Shown one piece after another: positions 56,131 to 64,000 of a stretch of DNA of 64,000 nucleotides. The translations under genes and the position numbers were made by a program. The DNA lies in NCBI GenBank assembly GCA_964016985.1, contig OZ024827.1, positions 113,509,953 through 113,573,952 on the forward strand, given 5' to 3'. The stretch's first letter is position 1. Every line of letters begins with the position of its first letter. A model generated the notes under the pieces. The model had not been told where the DNA came from. It searched no databases and saw nothing but the letters and a program-made list of their open reading frames with translations. This DNA comes from Anodontia alba. Lineage: Eukaryota > Mollusca > Bivalvia > Lucinida > Lucinidae.

Positions 56131-57160
56131 CTTAAAAAATCATAGATAGGGATAGCTCTTTTGTTACACCAATAAGTGTTGTGAGTTAAGTCCCTCAGGA
56201 ACAAAGTGAAATGAACTCTGAAGACATGAACATCACCAAATCTGATCCTGCTTCATCAAAACTCCAGAATTCTGACATTCTAAAAGGATCTCGACCAGAA
56301 ACTTTCACACCTAGATCCAGTCCAAAGAAAGGAACTGAAATAGTTAATTCATCAATATGAACACTTATTTCCAGATATTCCTACAAGGACTGACAAAATT
56401 TATCATGACGAGGACTCACAACCTGTCAAACAACATCCATATAGAATGAACCCAACAAAACAAAAATATCTTAAGGAGGAAATTCAGTATTTGCTGGACA
56501 ATGATTTCATTGAACCAAGCAAAAGTGAATGGAGTTCACCTTGCATTCTTGTGACAAAACCTGATGGAACATATCGGATGTGCACTGATTACAGGAAGGT
56601 CAACAATTTGAGTAAAACAGACACTTTTCCCAGCCCAAGAATGGATGACTGTATTGACAAAACTGGAAATTCAAAATATATAACTAAATTTGATCTTCTG
56701 AAAGGATTTTGGCAAATTCCTCTCAAAGAAAGAGCCAAAGAGATCTCAGCATTTGTTACTCCTGATAGATTATATCACTATAAAGTAATGCCTTTCGGAA
56801 TGAAAAACTCTCCGGCAACATTTCAACGCTTAATCAACACTATAGTAGCTGGAATAGAGCATTACCAGGCTTACATCGATGCGATGATGTAATCAAATAC
56901 AATGATGAATGGAATCACCATCTTGGAACTATCAAAGCATTCTTTGATAAACTAAGTGAAGCAAAACTGACAATAAACCTTGCTAAAAGTGAATTCTGTC
57001 ATGCAACTTTAACATTTCTAGGACATGTTGTGGGTCATGGTCAGGTTAAACCTATTAAAGCTAGTGTTGATGCTATTTCAAATTTTCCAGTGCCCACATG
57101 CAAAAGACAACTGATGAGGTTTCTTGGTATGGCCGGTTATTACAGAAAATTCTGTTAAAA
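56131..57160 (+). pseudogene. pol: Reverse transcriptase of element 1, catalytic motif broken
   Basis: The RT frame is clear from about 56350; the longest ORF is 56446-56892. Seen: WSSPCILVTKPDGTYRMCTD, D83 in TKFDLLKGFWQ, VMPFGMKNSPATFQ and YID at the catalytic loop. A ~5-base insertion at about 56879-56884 disrupts the YIDD motif and brings in TAA at 56890. The remaining palm/thumb (GHVVGHGQVKPIKASVDAI, GMAGYYRKF) is in another frame to ~57155, where a further frame disruption occurs. Confidence 0.88.
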
Positions 57161-57207
57161 ATTTTTCTGTCACTGCTGAGCCACTGACCAATTAACTTAG
57201 TAAAAGA

Positions 57208-57681
57208 ATGAGGTTTAGGTGGACCAGTGATTGTCAGAATGCCTTTGATAAACTGAAAGCCATATTGAGAAGTGAGCCAGTTCTCTTGGCACCAAATTTT
57301 AATAAAGAATTTAAGCTAGCCATAGATGCAAGTGATGTTGGTGCAGGTGGTATATTGCTGCAAGAGGACGACGATGGTGTGGATCATCCAGTTTGTTACT
57401 ATTCCAAAAAGTTTAACAAACATCAAAAGAATTATTCTACAGTAGAGAAAGAATGTTTGTCTCTCATTCTTGCTCTTCAACATTTTGAAGTTTATCTGAC
57501 TTCTTCATCCTCACTTATTGTTGTTTTCAGCGATCACAATCCGCTGATTTTCATCCATAAGATGAAAAACAAGAATCAGAGGTTGCTCAGATGGAGCCTC
57601 TTGTTACAGGAATACAATCTTGACATCAGGCATATCAAAGGAAAAGATATTATTATTCCTGATGCCTTGTCTAGAGCATGA
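57208..57681 (+). pseudogene. pol: RNase H of element 1, end of pol
   Basis: 157 residues. RNase H residues D40 (AIDASDVGAG), E82 (TVEKECLS) and D109 (FSDHNPL) are present. The frame ends with IPDALSRA and a stop, 125 bp before the polypurine tract. No integrase follows, which fits the integrase-first order of the element. It is open but separated from RT by frameshifts. Confidence 0.88.
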
Positions 57682-57805
57682 TGTCTTGATATGTGGTTTC
57701 CTGTAACTTGCTGTATATAAAATAATAATTGCCTTTATCAGTATTTTATTTTATGATAATTTTATGGCAAAAGAAAGCTTTATTACATAAATCTTTCTTT
57801 TCCTT

Positions 57806-57817
57806 GAAGAGGGGAAG
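57806..57817 (+). promoter_or_regulatory. Polypurine tract of element 1
   Basis: GAAGAGGGGAAG directly precedes the TGTT of the LTR, the expected plus-strand primer site. Confidence 0.85.
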
Positions 57818-58404
57818 TGTTATATAACAGGGTATTCAATTATTTTAAACATCATGTTTACTATGTTTTCATAAAAGCTTTATTTACTATGTTTCCAAAA
57901 ATAACTTTCTAGAATAACAGGTTTACAATAACATGATGTTTACGTCCTTGATTCTGGACTGAGTTATTTTTGGCATGTCATGGAAGATTTAGAAGTTTCT
58001 TGATTGGAACTGGAAAGTAAGAGATGCTTGTAGTAAATTCTTTTTCTAGAACCTTCTTTGACATTATATAAGGAGAACAGATTTTCATCTGGGCATCTTT
58101 GTATACTTTCACTGGAAATTATTCTATACTGGATTACTTTAATATTTTATTTATTCTAGACTTAAATTCTGAATTCAGGAACTTAAAATTATGGGATCAG
58201 AAACTATTATTCAAAGGATTTGTTTTATACATTCTGTGGATTATTTTTCAGGGACTGTGACATAAACTTGAAAGGTACTGTTTACTTACATTCTTTTGTT
58301 TTGAGACTTGTCTAATTTTTTTTTGTGAATAAATATTGTTAATAATTTAAAGCTTGTTGCTGGTTTCACTTTCATTTCTTTCTCATTACTCCTGGCTTGT
58401 AACA
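57818..58404 (+). repeat. Shared LTR: 3' LTR of element 1 and 5' LTR of element 2
   Basis: 587 bp, TGTTATATAACAGG to CTTGTAACA. A polypurine tract lies on its left and a PBS (58410-58427) on its right, so it serves both elements. It keeps AATAAA at 58328-58333, which is changed in the 39217 LTR. Confidence 0.92.
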
Positions 58405-58598
58405 GAAATTGGGGGCTCGTCCGGGATCAAACATTTTTTTTAGCTAAAACAAGTTTGAGCTTTTTAAAGAAAACAAATATTGATTTAAAAAAAAAAAAAA
58501 AATATTTGTTTGCTATAAAACAAGTACTGACTTTTAAAAAATTTCAGTATTTATAAAAATCTTTATTTGATAAAAAACAAGTATTGACTTTCAAAAAA

Positions 58599-58599
<1 letters not shown>

Positions 58600-58655
<56 letters not shown>

Positions 58656-58680
58656 TAATAATAAAAAAAAAAAAAAAAAG
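58600..58680. repeat. (AAT)n and poly(A) tract in the element 2 leader
   Basis: About 16 AAT triplets followed by an A-rich run. The same place in element 1 (39990-40025) has only two triplets and a long A run. Confidence 0.95.
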
Positions 58681-58759
58681 CAAGTATGGAATTTTGAAAA
58701 ATATTAGTAAATAAACTCTGATTGATAAATTTACTTGATAAAACCAGCAAAAAGCAATC

Positions 58760-60213
58760 ATGTCATTTGACCTTCAAGCTTTCATAGCTGTGCCTTCGCA
58801 GGAGCTGTTAAATTTGGCCAAAAAGTCAGATTTGTTGGATATTGCTGCTCACTATGAATTGACTAGCGTCAACAAGTCCATGTTAAAACAGGATATAAAA
58901 AATATTCATGTTCAATTTTTGGTTGATAAGGACCTACTTGATTCTTCTGCTTTGTCTCTTGTTCTCGTAACTCAGACAGGTTTGCAAATGTGAGAGCTTG
59001 AGATTCAGAAGCAAACTGAGTTAGAAAAAATAAGATTAGAGCAAGAAAAACTTAGAATTGAACAAGAAAGACAAATGCAGAAAGAAAGAATGGATATGGA
59101 AGAGAGGGAGAAAGAAAAGGAAAGACAAATGCAGAAAGAAAGAATGGAAATGGAAGAGAGAGAAAGAAAAAGAAAGACAAATGCAGATAGAAAGGGTAAA
59201 ATTAAAATTTGATACAGAATTAAGAATGAAAGAATTAGAAATGCAAAACATGATGGTAAAACGGCAACCTTTAGACTCTGGCGTTCATTTTGACATTACC
59301 AAACATCAGATTAGTTCCCCCTTTTCAAGAAAAAGAGGTTGACAAATATTTTCTTCATTTTGAAAAAGTAGCGGAAAATTTAAAATGGCCAAAGGTGCAT
59401 TGGACCTTGCTTTTGCAAAGTGTTATAATTGGGAAGGCTCGAGAAATTTATACTCAGCTGACTGTTGACAAGAGTTCCAGTTATGATACTGTAAAGGAAT
59501 TAATTCTTAAGGCTTACGAGTTGGTCCCTGAGGCTTACAGGCAAAAATTTAGGAACTGTAAGAAAGAAAATGAGCAGACCCATGTAGAATTTGCTAGAAC
59601 TAAAGAACAGTTATTTGATAGGTGGTGCTCTTCGAAGAAAATTGGCTCTGATCATGAAAAACTTAGGCAGCTAATGCTTGTAGAAGAGTTCAAAAGGTGC
59701 ATAAATTCAGACATTAAGTCCTTTTTAGATGAGAAACAAGTTGAAACTTTGGAAGCTGCAGCTAGACTTGCAGACGATTATGCTTTAACGCATAAGGTTT
59801 CCTTTATTAAGTCAAATCCCTCTAGAAGACCATTTTTCCCACAGTCAGGATCCAAACATAGTCCCAGTAATCCATCTGGCAATTATAGCCAAACATTTAC
59901 TCCTAAACCCAAATCTTCTGGTGAAAACAACGATCAAAATCCCTTATCTCAACCAATTTGCAATTATTGCAAAAAGACAGGTCATATTATTTCTGAGTGC
60001 TTATATTTGAAACGAAAGAAAGAAAAACAAGAGGGGCTTAAACCTACTGGCCTTACCTCTTCACGGTCAAAACCACAGTCATGTGTTCAGGAGGAAGATC
60101 CTATCCAGACCGAAAGGCCGGAGACTGATTCTGTTATGGAGATTTATGAACCATTCTTATCAGATGGTTTTGTGTCATTGAATAGTGACTATGCCCAGTC
60201 TATCCCAATTTAA
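58760..60213 (+). pseudogene. gag: gag of element 2 (nonsense and shared frameshifts)
   Basis: The ATG at 58760 opens 77 residues ending GLQM at a TGA (58991-58993); element 1 has CGA there. The coiled coil and the two frame changes near 59165 and 59300 are as in element 1. The main frame (59290-60213, 307 residues) carries VDKYFLHFEKVAENLKWPKV, EAYRQKFRNCKKENEQTHVE and the CCHC knuckle CNYCKKTGHIISEC. It stops at TAA (60211-60213), with pol continuing in the next frame. Confidence 0.88.
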
Positions 60214-60508
60214 ATCTACCGGAGCTTCTCAATCCCTTATTTTAGCAGATACTCTGCCTTTTTCTGAGAAGACTTCTTCTGGGACAAGTGTCCTTATTCA
60301 GGGTGTAGAGTGTGGATTTGTTAATGTTCCTCTTCATAACATTTATTTATCCTCAGACTTGGTAACTGGTTTAGTGGCTGTTGGTATTCGACCTTCTTTA
60401 CCTTTTAAAGATGTTCACTTACTGTTAGGCAATTACAGCAGGAGATAAGGTTGTGGTAAATCCACTTTTGACTAACATACCTTGTATTGATCAGCCACCT
60501 GATCCCAC
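60185..60508 (+). pseudogene. pol: Protease fragment of element 2, catalytic aspartate lost
   Basis: The frame reads KSTGASQSLI where element 1 has LRDT-stop-ASQSLI. About eight bases including the Asp codon are missing, but the Gly codon GGA is kept (60221-60223). SVLIQGVECGFVNVPLHNIY and GIRPSLPFK follow. A small deletion near 60432 ends the frame before GDKVVVNP, and the element stops at ~60508. Confidence 0.8.
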
Positions 60509-60524
60509 CCAAACCAAAATGCTA

Positions 60525-60710
60525 GTTTGCTGCGAGCATGCTGCAAGCATGCCACATGCTTGCGCATGCTTATTAATACAGTCTGAGCATGCAGCCAGCA
60601 AACTGCAAGCTTGCGCAAGCATGCAGGCATAAAAGTACAAAACTTCCAGATCAATGCAAGCTTGTGCAAGCTTGTGCAAGCATGCACTGGCGCAAGCTTA
60701 CTACTTAAAC
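60525..60710. repeat. Clustered GCAAGCATGC / GCAAGCTTGC short palindromic motifs
   Basis: About a dozen variants of a ~10-bp word (GCAAGCATGC, GCAAGCTTGC, GTGCAAGCTT, GCGCATGCTT) lie irregularly over ~185 bp. Minus-strand ORFs here repeat LAQAC/LAAC and are artefacts of the word. It starts just after the truncation point of element 2. Confidence 0.75.
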
Positions 60711-60718
60711 TTTTTTAG

Positions 60719-60798
60719 CAAGAGTTTGGACTTAGTATATTTCTTCAAGAGTTTGGACTTAGAAAATTTCTGAAGACTTCTGACTTAGACTATTTCTG
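60719..60798 (+). repeat. Three ~27-bp tandem units
   Basis: AAGAGTTTGGACTTAG is followed by ATATTTCTT, AAAATTTCTG or ACTATTTCTG in three successive units, the last diverged. Confidence 0.8.
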
Positions 60799-62765
60799 CA
60801 ACAATTGGATTTCAAATGTTTTTTTAACATCAGTACATTATTTCACTGTTTCAATAATCATAATGTATACACTAATTTTTTTGGTGGTCTTCTAATATTT
60901 TACATGAGTACAAATTCAATATCATGTTTTTTTATGTCATTATGTAACAAAATTTATCAAACAACATTTTTCATTTTACTTGAGAATTCTTTGACTTTCT
61001 TTATACAAACCAATTTTTTTTGGCATATTGCAAACAATGAAATTAAAAACCATTAAAAAATTAATGTTTATGTTTTAGACACCAAACCCTGTAACATTTG
61101 ATCCCACAAAATACACTGTATACTAGCTGTTATATACAGCATGCAACTAGTATAATATAAATTTAATTTTATGATCTAGGAATGCCCATGCCAAATACTT
61201 TTTTGATAAACCTATCTGAAGGAAGTACCAAAACATATCTACAACTGGTACAAGTGAACAGGGGCTCATGTTTACTTTCTGCCAGTGTCACTGTCTACAG
61301 TAAATCCTGTCTTAAGGGCTCACCCTATTAAGGGGTTACCTGCTTTTAGCAGCCATTATTTTGTGATCCATTCAAAACAAAATACACTGCAAATGAACCT
61401 GTAATAAGGGTCAACTGTCTTATGCAGCCAATATTTGTGTGTCCAATAAGGTGACCCCTTAAAACGTTTGACCGTTTTAGGAGCCATTCAAAAAGGTTTA
61501 AGGCAAATCTTTGACATTAAAGTTGACAAATGGACAGATGGAGAAACGGATGAGCAGCTGGAAAGATCAAAACTATATACTTGGTATCTTTTTTCTTCAT
61601 ACTTGGGGAAAAACACACAAAAATACATCTATATAAAAAAAATAAATAAAAAAAGATTCTATAGGAAAGCCCATTACATACATTGCACTTTAAGGTCATA
61701 ATCTGAATAATTCTAAAACCTGGCAGAAAATTGAAATATGCATTTATTAGTTATATCATCCTCAGCTATGAGTAGTTAGCTCTGGGATGTTCAGTTTGTG
61801 AGTGATTATCCCAGGCGTTTACAGTGTCGATAAACTCCACAAAAATAAAATTCATTCCTACAACATTTCTTTCTATTTTGTGTAGGGGGATGGGTTGGGG
61901 AAAAGGAGGATGGGACTGTATAGCAGATTGTACATTTTGAATTAAAGCTGACTGTTTGGAAATATTCTCAAAATGCAGGCTAATATGTTTTATGTTTTGA
62001 GGGAAACTACTTTCTTTATATAGATGTATTTTACTACATTGTGGTATAACCCTCAACACGAGAAAGGGTTCTTAATGTCTTTGATGGTGTGCAAATAAAG
62101 AAGACACTTCAATCAGTGCATCTAAGTATGTTTTCAAGTATGCTTGGATTGAATGCCACATCAAAGGTTCGTTCCGCACTCTTCTTACTAGATCTAAAAT
62201 ATACTGACCATATCTTTATTCACCTTACTTATAAACTTTTATTCTCAACTGTTTCGTTTTTTGTTTTTTTTAAAGAATATTTCCGAACAGTTGAGCTTTT
62301 AATAGAATTGTTACGTGCCGTAAAAAAATCAGGGCTTCCATTAACTTCCAGACTCAGGAAGTCCCAGACTTCCTACCCCTCAAATTTGGAAGTCCCACAG
62401 GAAATCTAGGAAGTCCCACTTTTTTCCATGCTGCGGTTGTCTGCCCATTGTTTAGCAGAACATAGGTTCTTATTTCAGTGTCATACAGAATCATCATGAT
62501 CTATACTTCTTTCAGATGTGTTTAAAAAAATCGTCATCGCTTATTAAAATTCGATCGCATCTTTTTGGAAAGCTCGTAATTGTATGTCGGACCTTGGAGA
62601 AAGCATCAGCATTGGTACAATTTCGCCTGAGAATTTTCATTAGTTTCAAAGCCCAGAGAAAGAAAAAAGAAAATACAAAACACGAGAGAAAAGGCCCAAA
62701 ACATGTTTTCTTTAAAATAAACTATGCTGAAATTACTTTGCAGACATGTATAGCGATATAATGAA
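60799..62765. other. Non-coding AT-rich stretch with minor repeats
   Basis: No gene is recognised. 61300-61470 holds two diverged units containing CTTAAGGGCTCACCCTATTA / CCTTAAAACG-type sequence. 61520-61550 has GACAAATGGACAGATGG, a worn tail of the modular-repeat type. 62340-62425 contains four GGAAGTCCCA words, two in inverted relation to GACTTCC. ORFs of 60-106 residues here lack any domain. Confidence 0.4.
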
Positions 62766-63200
62766 ATATTTGTTCGGCTTGAAGCTGATCAACATGAGCG
62801 AACGAGCTGCGTCCTTCACAAAACTGCGGGAAAACGGCGCCGACTCGTGCAACAACAAAAAAATAGAAGACATCCTTTGCCGATGACTACGGAATTGACC
62901 GAGGTGTTACGGTTGCTGTGATTGGTTACTTCCAGCATCTTTTCTAGACAACTACACAGGACCTCATACAACGAGTCAATCTTTTTACGATAGTAAAATT
63001 TGTCGAACTGTGGAGCAGTCTACATAAATTCCAATATCTGGTACCCGACTCAATGTGCCAGACTTCTTGTCTCAGAATGTGATACAGCGGGTAAATAACG
63101 GCTGACAACGGGGAACCACAGAATAACTCATCATTCCGGTGCCATTTTTAAAAGTTTCCGGATCACAACAAAAGAACAGATAGAAGAGAGGAAAGCCATC
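62766..63200 (+). promoter_or_regulatory. Candidate promoter / 5' region of a gene leaving the window
   Basis: This stretch is richer in GC and CpG than its surroundings (GAACGAGCTGCG, GGGAAAACGGCGCCGACTCG) and precedes the candidate first exon. There is no clear TATA box. The call rests on composition and position only. Confidence 0.25.
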
Positions 63201-63355
63201 ATGTCAGACGTAAAATATGTTTGGTTTGATTGGGAAGACATACAATCAACATCATAAGCCCTTCGATGAATACAGGATAGGAGAAGAAATAAAGGCCAAG
63301 CTGCCGAATTATGGAGCCCGCCTTTGGAATGGCGTGATTGTTGAAATTGGCGGTA
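63201..63355 (+). CDS. Candidate first coding exon, unknown protein, possible frameshift
   Basis: An ATG at 63201 opens MSDVKYVWFDWEDI before a stop at 63255. An overlapping frame (from 63217) continues HKPFDEYRIGEEIKAKLPN then ARLWNGVIVEIGG. The join of the two frames reads like one protein start, charged and domain-like, suggesting a one-base frameshift. The frame meets a possible splice donor (GGCGGTATTT, ~63352). I recognise no family with confidence; short N-terminal domains of this look occur in animal BEN-domain-type proteins, but this is a weak impression. It could be an exon remnant. Confidence 0.35.
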
Positions 63356-64000
63356 TTTATTTATTGTTATTTCCTAGCAATCTCAATCGTCTTTTCTTTC
63401 AAGAAAATAAATAAATTTGGTATTATTCGCTATTGTTGGAAATATCATTAAACAAGGCTGTTGGCTCACTTTCAGCAGACGAATGAAAATGGCTTGTATC
63501 AAAGACGTATAAAATTACTTATTACGTATTATTTACGTCCTTGCTTGTATTCAGCCACAGAGCCGTTATATACATCGAGAGGGGAAATTATTGTGATTAT
63601 CAGTTACTTCATTTTTAGAGCAAAAAAGAGAGAAGAATAATTATTTCAAGGTTCACTTTACTTATGATGTTTTTTTTTTTTCTTTTAATCTACTCGGCAC
63701 ATAATATGGTATAAGGCTATGCATAAAAAGAATACGTTGGCATGAATGCTATGCCCCAGCCAAGGACTACACTTGTTCATATATATAAAAAAAAAAAAAG
63801 AAGTCCACCCTATAAACTCATAAGAAGAGCCTGTGCATCAAACCTATGAGTCACAAAATTAAGATTACACATATGGATTATTTGTACTTCACTTTGCTGC
63901 ACTTACTACAAATTAATATTGTTAGCATAATTTAATCCTACATATTTTAAAGAGTTATCAATTTTGCTACAATTTGTGAATTTATGCTATTTTTTCACCT
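63356..64000. other. AT-rich stretch, probable intron or intergenic
   Basis: No gene or recognisable repeat is seen; there are short homopolymer runs at 63670-63682 and 63788-63800. Confidence 0.35.

Larger units (their letters stand above)
39217..58404 (+). mobile_element. Gmr1-like Ty3/gypsy LTR retrotransposon, element 1 (interrupted)
   Basis: The element has a 5' LTR, a PBS, gag with a CCHC knuckle, protease remnant, integrase, then reverse transcriptase and RNase H, a polypurine tract and a 3' LTR. Integrase lies before RT/RNase H, the order described for Gmr1-type gypsy elements and opposite to ordinary gypsy. A MULE-like element (43334-56130) splits it after the integrase. The reading frame after HVNMLK continues in register on the far side, so both halves belong to one element. 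The retrotransposon itself is about 6.4 kb. It is defective: several frameshifts and stops are listed under its parts. Confidence 0.88.
58405..60508 (+). mobile_element. Gmr1-like element 2, 3'-truncated tandem copy
   Basis: PBS, leader, gag and the start of protease follow the shared LTR. Similarity to element 1 ends abruptly at GATCCCAC (~60508), after which unrelated sequence begins. Integrase, RT and the outer LTR are missing. The leader has an expanded AAT repeat not present in element 1. Confidence 0.9.

Noticed and set aside
43325..56139. piggyBac-type insertion, because TTAA lies in both flanks
   Set aside because: The TIR ends do not abut TTAA, and the 9-bp match CTTAAACAA / CTTAAAAAA explains the flanks better.
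60472..60687. Minus-strand ORFs rich in alanine and cysteine (LAQAC, LAAC)
   Set aside because: They are translations of the GCAAGCATGC word cluster.

Overview
This window reads as nuclear DNA of a marine bivalve mollusc, with a venerid-like clam as the best guess. It is AT-rich, has microsatellites and exon-like ORFs with splice-like edges, and holds Ty3/gypsy LTR retrotransposons, tRNA-derived SINEs and a mariner-type fragment. It also carries many modular, tandem-cored repeats of the kind that fill bivalve genomes. I see no bacterial operons, CRISPR arrays, rRNA genes or true tRNA genes. The host-gene signal is thin: one DZIP3-like HEPN exon (653-1306, minus) and a possible first exon near the right edge (63201-63355, plus). 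Nearly everything else is mobile or repetitive DNA.

Layout. 1-1.6 kb: HEPN exon. 1.6-15.5 kb: modular repeats of several families (called A, D, E, F, H, K here). 15.5-37.1 kb: nested family A, B and C elements, whose right half was amplified into a five-copy tandem array of a ~2.48-kb unit (24721-37130). Each unit carries the same SINE with the same 9-bp target-site duplication. 37.1-39.2 kb: low-copy AT-rich DNA ending in a mariner transposase fragment. 39.2-60.5 kb: a Gmr1-like gypsy element (LTR 39217-39806; LTR 57818-58404) with integrase placed before reverse transcriptase. It is split by a MULE-like TIR element (43334-56130). That element is split by a family D repeat (45741-55825), which holds a family A copy and a minus-strand gypsy element (48396-54698), which in turn holds a SINE. 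The second Gmr1-like LTR runs straight into a second, truncated copy (58405-60508). 60.5-64 kb: short-motif repeats, low-copy DNA and a candidate exon.

The main result is a common architecture. Families A, B, C, D, H and K, and more weakly E, have different sequences but the same plan. They have a 5' end beginning ACAAG(A) followed by a short arm motif, a core of ~135-300-bp tandem units, a purine-rich GACGGACGG-type tract, and a 3' hairpin whose left arm repeats the 5' arm motif, followed by an A-rich end. Comparing occupied and unoccupied copies inside the window shows that these elements insert without a target-site duplication. This fits non-autonomous Helitron/Helentron-like (HINE-type) rolling-circle elements; the class assignment is inference. 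All retrotransposon coding regions seen are damaged, so nothing here looks autonomously active.
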